In this document: in pieces, positions 13,073 through 25,730 of the stretch
How positions within the stretch are numbered: position 1 is the stretch's first letter
Layout: each line of letters opens with the position of its first letter
Origin: Synaphobranchus kaupii
Taxonomy: Eukaryota; Chordata; Actinopteri; Anguilliformes; Synaphobranchidae
NCBI GenBank assembly: GCA_029718625.1
Contig: CM056377.1
Span: forward strand, 99,502,998-99,566,997
Direction of reading: 5' to 3'
Length of the DNA: 64,000 bases
Made by a program: the position numbers and the translations under genes
Notes under the pieces: generated by a model
What the model was told of the DNA's origin: nothing
What the model saw: the letters and a program-made list of their open reading frames with translations, nothing else
Database searches by the model: none

Positions 13073-13168
13073 TAGTGATAACCTTAATAACACAAGGTTC
13101 AGTTGTGGGGCACTGCATTAGTGATAACCGTAATAACACAAGGTTCAGTTGTGGGGCACTGCATTAGT
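13073..13168. repeat. two-copy tandem repeat, 46-base unit
   Basis: The unit beginning AGTGATAACC.TAATAACACA occurs twice in a row with one mismatch, and a few bases of a third copy follow. Confidence 0.9.
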
Positions 13169-13604
13169 GGGTGTTCTGGAAAAAGTGGAGAAGAAGAGAG
13201 AAAGGGAACTTTCTCTTCCAAATTGGTCAGTTTCACAGGCGGAGTCCCACTGCATGTGTTCACCTCCTCCCTCAGAGTCTGGATCAGAGAGGTAACCAAG
13301 GCTTTCCGCACCATTCCTGGGATCCAAGACTTTCCGCACAGTTCCTGGGCCTGGATAACCCTGTGAGCAATGGCTCTCGGCACATGCGGTAGCAGGGGAG
13401 GATAGATGAGGCAGTAGAAGAATCCTGTAGTCTACATACAGACCTGGGATTTATCTGAGATCTGTTGTTCAATCAGGGTGTATAGGAAAATGGGTTTGTT
13501 GTGTGTGGTCAGTTCACGTTTAAAGAGACTTGGAAACAAGTTTTTGTTTTATCCATGTAAAAAAAACAATTGAAGCCAGTTTAGTCATACGTAAAATGTG
13601 TTGT

Positions 13605-13649
13605 GCCCTAATACAATGTAAAACAACACATTTTACATTGTATTAGGGC
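13605..13649. repeat. perfect 19-base inverted repeat with 7-base loop
   Basis: GCCCTAATACAATGTAAAA, then CAACACA, then the exact reverse complement. This could form a hairpin or cruciform. No flanking gene suggests a terminator role. Confidence 0.9.
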
Positions 13650-14989
13650 TGCTTGTTTAAATACAAACCCATAGATGATTACCACAGAAACTATGTTTTC
13701 CAATTAACAGTGACAGCATCTGTTGAAACAAGCTAGTCTTTAATCTGATTAAAAAAATGTATATGATACAGACAAGAACTGTCAGGAAATTATACAAAAT
13801 GTATCTGTTTTTACATTCAACAAACTTGTAAACCCTAACTGTCAAAATGTACTCCCCACACAGCCTTACTTTCCCATCTACACAAATGAAATAACAGCTC
13901 TGAGATAAATCCCAGACCTGTACATGAACTAGATGATTGAATTATCTAAGCAGGCAATTCAATCCCTCAGGTGCACCAGACTGCCCATACTCCTTAGACC
14001 AGCCTCTGATTATGCCCTGATTGCTGTCACTTCGTATCACAAGACACAATAGCCCACGGTCACTGACCTATTTCAGCATCATGCTGTGCATTTGATAACG
14101 TTGCTGGTGTGTCAGTGATTTGGCTGTCCCATCCCTTGTAGCTCCCAGCAGCTGCTCCTTGTGAGCCTAGCTTTTCTCTGCCCTCATCCCCCAACACGGG
14201 AATGACCTCCTCCGATCCGGCAGAAAGGCTGACTCATTGGCTTCCATGAGAGATGAGCAGCCAAGCCCACAAAAAGTATACAGCAGGACCAAATGAGTTT
14301 CACCCTGACACATAGTAATGAGTGTGAAATTTCAATGCCTCCACTGCATACTGTGCTGTGGTGTTCAGGTAGGGGCATGCCATGCAAGCTAATGTGTCTG
14401 TGTTCAGAGGCCACACAGCACATGGTCGGTAACAGATATTAATATCGCAGAAGATGTGTTTGAGTTCCATTGGTGGTTTCATCCCAGGGTGCCTTCTCTT
14501 AAGTAGCCAAATAGCACACATCCAAGAACATGTAGTCTGTTCAAGCCAACAGGCTTCAGAACATGTAATCTATATTAAGAATAATGAGGTGACTATGGAC
14601 AGATGTTTTGGTCCATATGATTATGTAATTCATGAGGCATAGATGAAACAATGCAACCGTTTATAATTGAACATTCATTTTAGAAGTAAAAGTAAGAAAC
14701 AGATTTTAATTGGCAATCAAATTATATTCTGGACCAAGCAATAACAGCATACAGGTGTTGACAGTAAGGTTTTAAAGGTACTTGCCTTAGACCAGATATG
14801 CTAATTGCCTAAATTGTTGAGCTCACTTAATAAAAATACAACCAGATGACGCCACATAAAACATGTTTCTGGTTTCATTCTTACATAGTTTATTGAATGG
14901 GCTTCAATGGTGGTGGCATTTAAACATCTATCATTTTATAATAGATATATAAATATATAACACCTATATAAATTATATGGCTATAAAAA

Positions 14990-17900
14990 GTTTTGTGAGG
15001 AAACTATTGTTCCATCTAAGAAAGTGAAAGTGTTCTCAAACAATAAGCCCTGGATAACAAAGGAGCTTAAAACAACGTTAAATGAGAAAAAGAGAGCCTT
15101 CCAATCAGGAGACAGAGTTGAGTCAAAATTATTCAGCCAGGCTGAATAAACAAATTAAGGATGCAAAACGAGCCTATAAGGAGAAGGTGGAAAATCTGTT
15201 TCAAGGGGGGCAGCTGAGAGATGCCTGGAAAAGAATAATGATCCTCTCAGGGATTTCTACGAAGCAGAACGTCCCGGGCCCTCAGTCTAAGGAACACTGC
15301 AGTCAGTCTGAATCCCTGAACATCTTTTTGTCATGGTTTCTGGCAGCCTCCGGTTGTTTCTACGGTCCTTCTTTCTTTTAGCGACATCAGGGCACTTTAT
15401 CGGATTTTCCGTCTTCCGTTCTGGTGCTTTGCTATCGCTCGGTGGTGTAGGTATAGGATTCGGTCACTACGTTTCTGGTTCTTGCAAATAAGAAACGTAA
15501 AAAGTCCGGTTAGAGTTAGGATAAAGATTTATTTTGTCTTTTTTCTTTCCTTTTCTCTCTATCTTTTATACTCCTCTACCTGTTACCTTTTTGTTCAGCT
15601 CTTTCGCACCTAGAGCTTAAGGTAACAGGTTCTATTTCTACTTCATTTCTCTTGCCCTTTTACACAGGCTTTCTTTTGCTTTTCTCTGACCTCTGGTTAA
15701 ACGCTCTTTGTGCTCTGGTGCTCTCACAGGTCCAACAGAGTGTGCAGAGCATAGTAGACCCTCTACAGTTCGCCTACCAACAAAACAGAGTGTAAAGGGG
15801 CGTGACGTGTGAGGTAGGAGGAGCCAAACGCAGCAAGGGGATTCTTTGAGCCCTAAGGCCACTAAGGCGGGAAACCCCGCAGATAAGGGAGGAGACAATA
15901 CAACGAACACGCCTACAGACGCTACCAACCGGCTCACTGTCACACGCCAATAAGTAGAAGTGCAAGGACAGGTCTCTGAATAGCCAGAAATAATAAGTGC
16001 CCTGTCTCGGTAACGAGACACATAAGAACGGGCGAGTAGCGTAAAGGCACAAATAAATACACAGTCAACAAATACTGCAAAATGATACGATTGTTTATGA
16101 GGAGGCGAAGAATCCGATCTAACGTTCCAAGGCTACTGTCAGACTCGCAGTCACACACAAACATGTCCACAACATCGCCCAATCTTCCCTATAGGAAGAC
16201 GTACCGAAGGACGAAACGGAACTATAGTTCCGAACAAAATCGTCAAAAGCTCCATATACGGAGACAGGTACCGAATAGAGCAAACGAGGCGAACAGGAAC
16301 AGAGATTTAACGTTCCAAGGCTACTTTCAAAGACTCGTTTGTCAAATGCAAAACATATCCACAACATCGCTCAATCCTCCCTATAGGAAGACATGTACCG
16401 AAAGACGAAACCGGACCATAGTTCCGAACAAAATTGTCAAACTCCATGTACAGAGACAGGTACCAAAAGGAACGAACAGGACAGGCTGCACCGGACAGTT
16501 ACCGGCTAATAAGACCAAAACGAGTTAGTATAAAATAAACGCCCTGCCTCTCCATGATGAGAAATATAACGAGGCGAACAGGAACAGGGATTTAACGTTC
16601 CATGGCTAGTTTAATAGGCTCGCAGTCAAATGCAGAAAACAAAGGGGTAAACGCCAGATCTCCCAGGGGGAAGAAACATTTTACAGGCAAGCTGACGGAG
16701 CACCGTCGTCCCATAACTTCACTATCAAACATGACTAATGCAAGCTTAACTAGAAAACACACGCCCTAGCCTCTCAGTAAGGGGAAATGTAACGAGGCGA
16801 AGGAACCAATAATAAATGTTCCAAGGCTTATATGGAGGCTCGCAGTCACACGCAAACATGTCCACAACATCGCCCAATCTTCCCCACAGGAAGACATGCA
16901 CCGACAGACAAAACAGAACTACAGTTCTGAACAAAATCGTCAAACTCCATATACGGATAAAGGTACAAAAAGACGAAAGGACAGCTGCACCGAAATTATA
17001 GGCTAACAGACTAGCGCAAACTCACTAACACAAGCCCTGCCTCTCAGTATAAACAAATGAAACGTACCAAAGAGCTACTAACTGGCTCCCTGTAACACGG
17101 AAATGAGTAGAAGCTAAAACGCCAGGTCTCTAAGTAAGAAAACCAATCACAGGCGAAAATGGAACAAAGAACTGCTACTCTATACTTCTACGAGCTAAGT
17201 AACTAAGTAGAAGCAAAACGCCCGATCTCCCTATGGGAAGACATGTACCGAAGGGCGAACAGAACTACAGTTCCGAACAGAATCGCCCAAATCTCCATAC
17301 ACGGAGAAAAGCACACAAAGACGAAATAGAGCAGAGATCCGCGGTCCCATACTTCTACGAGATAAGTAACTAAAGAGCCAGCAAGAAATAAGCCCTGCCT
17401 CAGCAATGAGATGCTAAAATAGGCGAGTAGCCCAATTGGTACTAATCACTCACAGCCAACAATACACCACAGTACAAACAACAAACAATCAACAATCAAT
17501 CTCGAAGCCCCGAACGAAGGAAACGGTAGGCTTATATATCTCTCAAGGTGACCACGCACAGGTGTGGACGCTAACAGAAGCTCCGCAATCTAAGCAGGGC
17601 AGAGCAAGCATCCACCAAAAGAGCAGCGCCCTCACGTGGCCACCAAGGAAAACGACCGCATAGGCAAAAAGGGTTAAAAACCATGACACAGAGGAGTTGA
17701 TGATGCTCTCCTGACACTGCTTCGCCTGGTCCAATCCCATCTGGACACACCAAAGTCCTACATCATACTGGTGTTTGTAGACTTCTCTAGTGCATTCAAC
17801 ACAATTCAACCACACCTAATGGCTAAGAAGCTGCTGAAGATGAACCTCAACCATAATCTTATCTTCTGGGTAATGTCCTTCTTAATTGATAGACCTCAGT

Positions 17901-18775
17901 GGGTTAGATATAAAGGCCACTGCAGCACCACCAAGACCACAAGGCTTGGTAATTTCTCCAGTGTTATTCACACTCTACACTGTGTATAACAGATGATACA
18001 GTAATTGTGACTCGGTTTATAAGCTTCAATCTGCTGTCAGCCAGTTCCAACAGTGGTGTGAAGTACATTTCTTGGACTTAAATGTGGAGAAGACTAAAGA
18101 AATCGCCATCAACTTCCAGTGTGAGCCGTCCCCGCTGAGGCCCCTTACCATCGGAGCCAAAACAGTTGAAAGAGTGGAGGAATACAGATATTTGGGTACC
18201 ATCATTGATAATAAACTGACCTTTGAGGCAAACTGTCATTGAGTGCATGCAAAGTGTTAGTCGAGGCTGTATTTCCTCCAGAAACTCAGGAATTTGGATG
18301 TGAGCCAGTCAGTACTACAAGCATTTTACACCTGCTTCCTTGAGTCAGTGCTGACCTTTAGCCTAACAGCTTGGTTTGGCTCATTAAGTTAAATCAGGCA
18401 ACTGAAGCTGGAGAGGGTGACAGTACAGGCTATTAAAATCATAGGGAACCAACAAAGACCGCTGAAACATCTGTGTGAGGAGCGTACAATGAAAAAAGGA
18501 AAGAAGATTATGGCCCTTCCATCACATCCCCTGAACTTTCTCTTTGAGACTCTTCCATCAGGTCGAAGATTAAGGTCCTTGCCCCTTAAAGCAAAAAGAG
18601 CCCGAAACAGCTTTGTCCCTACAGCTGTTAGACTGCTTAATGAGATTGGACATCTCAAAACAGTAAAGGCAGATGAGGGACTGTTATTGCTTTGCCCCAC
18701 TGTCTATGTCTGTTTTACTGCTGGAAACTACAACTGAAGTTCCCTAACGGTACAATAAGTTATTCTATTCTATTC
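14990..18775 (+). mobile_element. degenerate LINE (CR1/Rex1-like jockey group), split by LTR-like DNA
   Basis: Plus-strand pieces are collinear with a LINE ORF2. The NNKPWITKELK and KKRAFQSGD linker is at 15.0-15.2 kb, DPLQFAYQQNR at 15.75 kb, VDDALLTLLRLVQSHLD and VFVDFSSAFNTIQPHL (reverse transcriptase) at 17.7-17.8 kb, and an altered YADD region (TDDTVIV) near 17.99 kb. The C-terminal ETLPSGRRLRSLP and RARNSFVPTAVRLLNE lies at 18.55-18.65 kb, followed by a TTCTA pentamer tail. Part of the RT is missing and frames are broken. The interval 15330-15728 (TGTCATGG to CTCTCACA) may be a separate LTR fragment. Confidence 0.85.
15791..17688 (-). mobile_element. 1.9 kb solo-LTR-like element (copy A)
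   Basis: Begins TGTAAAGGGGCGTGACG and ends AAAACCATGACA (TG...CA). It is flanked by the exact 5-base duplication CAGAG (15786-15790, 17689-17693) and inserted between FAYQQNR and VDDALL of the LINE. It shares its ends and much of its body with copy B at 40.1 kb. Inside are diverged repeats of a roughly 200-base unit containing GGAAGAC.T.T.CCGAA (near 16.18, 16.38, 16.88 and 17.23 kb). No coding domain is visible. Minus orientation is inferred from TGTCATGGTTTT, which resembles the Gypsy LTR start here. Confidence 0.85.
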
Positions 18776-20391
18776 TATAATTCATAATATTATTAGCACA
18801 CTGAAGGCTATTCCTATTTTAAAAAATGAAGTAATTAATTAACTGTGAAGAATTGCCACAGAAAAAAGTAATGATTAGGTGAATAGGATTTAATTTCCTA
18901 TTGAATAGGATTTAATACCTTATCACACACTGTCAGGAAGGAATGGGGGATTTGACTTTAGGGAGATCCAGGGACATGTTCCCCCGTAAGAGAAATTTTA
19001 CAAAGATCACTCTGACATTGGTTATTTCTGATGACTTCTGAGAGTAGAAAATGACTTTATTCAACCATTACAAAACCAAGAAATGGCTGCAATTGATGCA
19101 TTTTCCAGCCTTAATATAAAATGCTTCATCATGCTGTAATATGGCACAAAAACAAACCTACAATAGTCAATATTATGTGTATATATACTAGACATTTGGA
19201 AAAATACCGATAAATACATTACAAAATGAGAGCGATTATATACATTTTAATGAATAACAAAACTAACAGAATTGTCGGCGGTAGAGGCAGCCTGTCAGCC
19301 TAAGTTGCACACCTTCCCTGTCGCCAACTAGATTTACTAGCAAGAGCAGATCAGATGGTGACTTCAGTTTGAGATTTTTCCATAAGAACCAAGATAGCCT
19401 ACTTTAAAGTGCTCTGTTGAGAGACTGTGAGTGCGATTGGAGTCAGTATCAACAGAACGGAGAACAGCACTAACAGCCCATTATCCTCTGTCTCTTTGCT
19501 GTTGATCGGCTATGGTTCAATGGAAGCACACCGGACAACTTTGTGTAACACCTGAAGCCGTCAAAGCACACTATGGGCCAGACACATGGCCTTCAGGGTG
19601 ATCCACCGTTTCATCACCACTCTGCCCATGATCAGCTGTATGGTAGACTATCTTTTTCCCCCACGGTCTATGAGTATATATTATTACAGCATTCAAGACC
19701 AACCAAGACCCAATGTCTTACACTGTGTGGAGTCATTTGGTATGGTATGTAACTTTATATTACATAGTGCATACTAATTATTAGTTATAATTGGTATGTA
19801 ATATATTGCTACTTTTATTACTACTGTTCTGGCTGTTTATCCAGACTCTGTGATATTGGTGTATAGGTCGCCGTGCCCACTTAGATTTTTCCTACTGTCT
19901 TATGGATGTATGTTTTTGTCCCACTCTTTGATACTGTAGGCTGTCATGCCTATGATTAGCCTTATTTGCTCTTCTGTCTTATTATGGCTATATTTGTTTT
20001 CCAGGCAATGCGCATGCCTCTGTGGCCGTACTTTTAGTGTGATTTGTTCTATACTATCATATTGTAGCAATCGTGTCCAAAGATAGACCAGGCCGATCTC
20101 GCAGAATGCTCATGCTTTATTTAAGAGTTGAAGTTCTTCAACACACCAGGATTAGACTGCCACAAGCAGTGATTGCAGTGCAGCCCCTTTTTATTCTAGA
20201 CTCAGCGCCAACAATGCTAAATTTTGTCATATGACATTACTTGACAGTGGCTCTGCTAGACACTTGCCCAACCAGGCAACAGTAAAACTCAAATGTCCAA
20301 ATGCTTTTTTTTTTTTTACCTGCCCCGGGCGATTGACTGCAATTGGTCAATCCCTCAGTATAAATACCTTCTGAAAACCGACATGCATAAA

Positions 20392-20394
<3 letters not shown>
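18776..20394. other. no gene seen
   Basis: No open frame with recognisable homology and no repeat with defined ends. Confidence 0.4.

Positions 20395-20487
<93 letters not shown>
20395..20487. repeat. (CA)n microsatellite
   Basis: About 46 uninterrupted CA units. A nearby GGACAGTCTTAA motif is duplicated immediately downstream. Confidence 0.98.
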
Positions 20488-20489
<2 letters not shown>

Positions 20490-21435
20490 GGACAGTCTTA
20501 ACACACACTGCAAGGACAGTCTTAAGAAGCCCTTGGAATCCTAAGTATAATAGTTGGTCTTATAGTCCTCTCTAAACAATATATTGGTGCATTTTGTAAA
20601 AGTAATTTTATGCTTCCATTACTTTGAGGAATTTTAGTGTTGCTAAAAGGTTCTTAAATGTAAATGCTCCTGATCTAGACCTCCTGTGCACATGAAACTT
20701 CATCAATTATGCATAAAGAAGAGAAAAATTAATCCCCTGTCATTATGTTGATCACACACTCACGCAGTTGCAAAGACTAAGGTTTGTTCAGCATTTAAAA
20801 AACTACTTTTCCTTGGCCTTGTGAATATTACTGTAGATTCATGAACATCAATGACTATTGAAAATGAAAGAATATGTGCAGTGAGACACAGGCAATAGCC
20901 CTGTGCTGTATTACAAATGTAATGATACAGCTTGCTCACATTGATACAGTCATCGCATATTTATAAGAAAAACAACAACAACACAACACCCATTTCTGCT
21001 AAACATTAAACTTTCCACATGAATTCTCCCTTTGTCAGTGTGCCACAGTGTCAGGTGGTGCTACAGCTCAAGGTAGAGATTAAGCAAAAATATGCACATG
21101 TTCTGAAGAATACAATAATGACATGCATACGGTTGACATTCGAAAGGGACCAAAACTAGAACAGGGAAATAAGTCACTCCTCAGAAAATGCACCGCATGT
21201 TGACAGAAATCAAATCATAAATCATTAAAAATCACGAAGTGATATAAGTAAATACATTTATTATGCAATTAAGATAGGAGGCCAATTGTGACAAATGAAA
21301 AACCATCTCTCTGTTAACATGCTAGTTTATGGAACCCTGCTGGTGAATTTGAAAATAATAAAGGCGATTCCTCACTTGACTGCTGTTATGAGACATGCTG
21401 AAATACAATTAATGTTTATTTATTTATTTTTCTAG
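20488..21435. other. no gene seen
   Basis: A/T-rich DNA with scattered stops in all frames and no repeat signature recognised. Confidence 0.4.
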
Positions 21436-21495
21436 TTCATAGAGGACTGTTCAAAGCTGAAGAAAATCATTGAGAGGCACAGTGAGCTCTACAAG
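21436..21495 (+). CDS. possible orphan exon, unidentified
   Basis: A long pyrimidine tract and TTTTTCTAG acceptor precede a 60-base open stretch encoding FIEDCSKLKKIIERHSELY-K, then AAG|GTGTTA, a usable donor. Without splicing the frame continues to a stop at 21574. The peptide is charged and helical in character. I do not recognise the family and no partner exon was found within several kilobases, so it may be chance or a relic. Confidence 0.25.
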
Positions 21496-23238
21496 GTGTT
21501 AACATCTATGAGCAGAATAAACGACAGTATCATCCTCAAAATGACAAAATGTCAGATCTTGTGTAATGAAAGATGATTACGCTTTGCTCTTGAATTATTA
21601 AAAATAAATCTTTCTCCTGTAGAAAATGACAATTTTACAATGAACTGCATTAGCTTCTTGCATGACAGCATTCCCAGCTAACATCTTGGCACTGCAAGAT
21701 ATATATTTTTACATCCAAGAGGAAATAATTTACTCCTTTCATTTCTTTATCTGTTTGTGTTGGAGGAAACATCTGTTCTGCTCACAAATACTGTAAAGAG
21801 TAGCTTTCCTCATCTCAGCTGGACCATGTAGGGATGCCTTGCAGTTTAAAGCGATTAGCCTTTTATACTGTCACAGCGAGGGTCATATATTTTAGTCAGT
21901 GTAATAATGGAAAAATAAGTGTTCTCTATCGAACTTCGCTTGGTATCTCACAATGGGAAGGCACCTTCAGGCGTGACCAACCATGGAAGCTCCAGTACCA
22001 AAACACCCGTCTCCAGAAAGACCAATCAGGAAGTGATTAGGGAGGGACCTACCGTTGCTTTATAATTGTGTGTATCACCTGTGAATGATATTTTTGCTTT
22101 CTTCCTCATGAAGATTACAGCTCCACAGCATACTAGTGGGGAACCCACTGAACTCTTCATAGCATGCTCTGTAAGGCTAAGCGACACAGAATATAGACCC
22201 GTCTCCATTCCGTGCTGTATATACTTCATCAAGAACCTTAGTTTTAGAATTAAGCCAGGCAGCTAGCCCACTTCAAGTTAAACTGAGCTTGCGTGCTAAC
22301 CAGTTGGTGTTCTGCCTTCCAGCTATCTGGAAAGCTAATTGCGTCGCTGTGAGCCAGCTAGCCCCAAGCGAATTTTTGTTTTTTCAACTGTAACAGTTTT
22401 CAGCATTCAAGCTGTCTCAGCTTGCAACAATCTGGCGTAAAACCATGGCATGTAGCAGTTCCTCGCAGGGGAGCACTAGCATGGGTGACAAGGAGAGTGA
22501 GCCAGTGACCTAATCGTCCATGCCCTGACTCATGTGGCTCCACCATCTCAATAAGAGACCCGCAGCCTCTCTGCATTGCATGTATGAGAGTGAGTCCTCA
22601 GCTAATCTGGAATACTGCATGCAATGCATCAAGATGGCAGCACTTTTTCATTGTCTGCGCTGGTGTATCCGCCACACCGAAGGAAAAACCCGGGACTTAG
22701 CGACGTTGTCGCTAATGCTGCAGCTAATGACAAGCCTAGCAAGAGTTGGGGAGACATGGTTGATTTTCCACTCGATTCCCCCGTGCCCGACAATCTTCTT
22801 CATCCAGACGAGGACGATGAAGGGGAGAATGAAGAGGGGATGGAGGACAGCACCAGTGGCAACATCCTCGGAGATGAGATGGACAATGACAATGAGGCTG
22901 ATGCTATCCTCACCCAACAGTCAAGGTCGAGCAGCACCGGCTGTACTCCATCCCCCATCAAGGAGGTGGACATACACAAGGTGTGTAAGCAAGCCACTGC
23001 GAAGCTGGGCTTGGAGTGACCCACATCGCAATTGAGTGCAGGTTTGGAGAGAAACCTGTACAATGACTAAATTTGGCTCGCCTCGCGCCAGCCACCTGAC
23101 AGGCAGTTAGTGCCCCGCTGTCCCAGCCTGCATGAAAGAAATGAGGAAATATTGGGACAAACCATTCCGCAGCAGGGTACCTGTTAAGGGCTACTCGTGC
23201 CTGGAGATTCATGGTGGAGGTAATCTCAGCATGAGCAA

Positions 23239-23266
23239 CCCCCCCCCCCCCCCCCCCCCCCCCCCC
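23239..23266. repeat. poly-C tract
   Basis: A run of 28 C inside the DIRS gag relic. Length is likely polymorphic or sequencing-sensitive. Confidence 0.9.
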
Positions 23267-23429
23267 GCTCGTCGGACCTGCTGTAGCATATCACCTACAC
23301 CCGAATAGGAGAGCCATCTTGTCATCGGCTGGTTCCCTCCCTGCCCAGGAAATTGGAGATTTGCAGCCTCCATCTCTACCAAAAGGTATAGACCAGTTTC
23401 TCACCAACGTCACATCAACTTGTAATTGT

Positions 23430-25730
23430 AGAAGCCGAAATGGATGATGAGACACTTGTTTGACATCGAATATCTTAGTTACATCAACACTGAGATAGCT
23501 AAGCAGTTTGGTGTAAATATGTGTAATATTTATTCAATTTAGTAAATGTCCTGAAGTAGGCTATGTTATGTTGCCACCTCATCATATAAATTAGGCACTC
23601 AATTGAATGAACAGCTGACCGTATAGCTGGCGTTTTGAAGCAAATGGAGTAACGTTAGGTGGGCTAACCATGACAGAGAACATACATGAGACTATTTTGA
23701 CCCAATATCAAATTACGTGAGACTATTTTGACCCAATATCAAATTATGTTCGAATTTAATACTAAGTTATACAAGTGACAGCGAACCTAGCATAATGACT
23801 TGGTAATGAATGTGCTAACAATGTAGAAATGGACACCTACCATTTTAGCGAGTTGGCCATGAGATATAAAAAGTAAAAGGTCTTGCTGCATGCATGGTTA
23901 TATGTTCATGTCGTCAAGACACAGGTCGATATTCATCACCGAGCTGCTGTTATTGCTAGTTACCTGTACCCGGTTTGACAACAGGCACTGTGCATTATTT
24001 ACTTTAGCGTGCTATCTAATTGGGGTGGACTAACCGTAATGTTAGTTTGCCAGCGTAGATGAGCTGAGGTGGGTCTTGGTCGCCTTCTTTTTTTGAATAC
24101 CCTGTGATTTGTGAACCGGGGGTATGTGGCCTGTCTGTGTCTAGACTAGCGTTAGCTAGCCACTGTAATGTTACTGTCTTGGTTGTATCTCACAGCAACA
24201 TTAGTTTGCTAACATTTGCTAACTGCTAGATTGCCAATGTTAATTTTGTAAAATCTAAAGAAGTAACCAGCTTAGAGCCAACGTATTTCCCGAAAAAAGC
24301 AAGTTTCCACCAGTGAACACTTGGATAAAAGAAATAAGATGGATAACGTTAAGAAACATAGCTAGATAGCGCCCATTATCGGGCACGCCCGCGTTCAACC
24401 ATATTTGAACTTCCTCGAGAGCTGATTTGCCAATGGTAAAAAAAGAAAACCAGTAGCTATGTCTATAACGTTAGCACATTCACAATATTAGTAAAATGTG
24501 TGGTGTTGTTGTTTTCTTAAATTCAAATTAAATGTAATCAATTCAATCAATTCATGAAGAAGTGCCATTTTTTTATACGTCCACTTGAGGGCGCGGGAGG
24601 TGAAAAAATTAATCAAATGAGATGGACAAATGGACTGCCATGTAAACAATCCAGTTAGCCAGGCATCTTACCAACATAACGGGGATTCAAAAGATATCTT
24701 TCTTGATTAAATAAACTAATAATCGATTATTAAAACAACTAAAAATCTTGGGCTTCTTTATGCACTGCAAGAGCCACCCGATAATCGGCTCCCCTTTTTT
24801 GGCAGTAACGTTAGCCTAATCTAAAAGTCGTTAAAACAAACAAAAAAAAAACAACTACCGGTCACATCTAACTTACATGTTTATTGGCTTAAAAGTTATC
24901 TTATTGTTTTTTGTATCTAATAAATATAATATGTTCAATTGTAACATTATCATTATGTGCCCAAATAATATCAGTATCGTAGCCTTGTTGTTCACAAAAG
25001 TTTAAGTTTTTCGCCCGATAACAGGGTTCGGTACGCAAGCTAGCTCACCGTTACAGAAGAAAACGCTGGTGGTACTGGTGCCTTTTCTGTTGTGGCTATA
25101 GATACAAGTTATCGACATATCATCACACAGACAATTTACTGACACAATAGTCAGCTGCTCCACCTTTGTGTGTGTTAAGTAACGTAGCTGCTAGACAGGC
25201 TATGTAGAGTCTTCCTATCTGGCCAAACACGGCATTAACAGAAGTTACACTAGGCTATATAAATTTCAAACAGACTAACGTTAGACTCGTTTTTAAAAAT
25301 TGTGAATGTGGTGTATCCTATATGTCTGAGTTATTGAATTGGACTAACATTAAAAAAAATAAGTTAACTTGTCACTGTCAAACATTGACAGTAAAGACAG
25401 TTAGCTTGCACTCATTTATAAGGTAAATAAGCTATAGCTAAATATGCTAGCTTAAGTTAACGTTACAACAAAAAAAGTTACAGAAAAGTTGTAATAAGAC
25501 TAACGCTAGCTATAATTTGTATCGCTGTGCCAAGATGAAAGTGAAATAAAAGAACCAGAAACAAAATTAGATGCACTTAGTCCGTTAAATCGTTGATGAT
25601 TAAGTCCACCGCATTATGATAGCCTGACAAGGTGATACACTTTTTGCCCCAGGGTTGCGTGCGCGCATCCTCTTTTGTTTACAAACAAGAAATGGGTCTA
25701 TTGAAGTCAGCCTCCTAATCCATTTAGAAC
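23430..25730. mobile_element. insertion within the DIRS gag relic, unclassified
   Basis: About 2.3 kb separates two gag blocks that belong together. It is rich in the palindromic motif TAACGTTAG, which also recurs in the 6.0-8.9 kb element. I could not define terminal repeats or a target duplication, so the borders are approximate and the class unknown. Confidence 0.5.

Larger units (their letters stand above)
11153..14985. other. no gene seen
   Basis: Mostly unique-looking A/T-rich DNA. Open frames such as 12370-12720 (+) show no known domain and no splice support. Two small structures lie inside, a tandem repeat near 13.1 kb and a palindrome at 13.6 kb. Confidence 0.4.

Noticed and set aside
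16082..16528. 148-codon plus-strand frame with repeated NLPYRKTY/NPPYRKTC segments
   Set aside because: It follows the internal tandem units of LTR copy A; the repeats are at DNA level and the frame is not kept in copy B.
20237..20544. Open frames of alternating His-Thr or Cys-Val
   Set aside because: They come from the CA microsatellite.
22532..23035. 167-codon plus-strand frame overlapping the DIRS gag
   Set aside because: The overlapping 22624-23019 frame carries the gag-like motifs; this one is its shadow.
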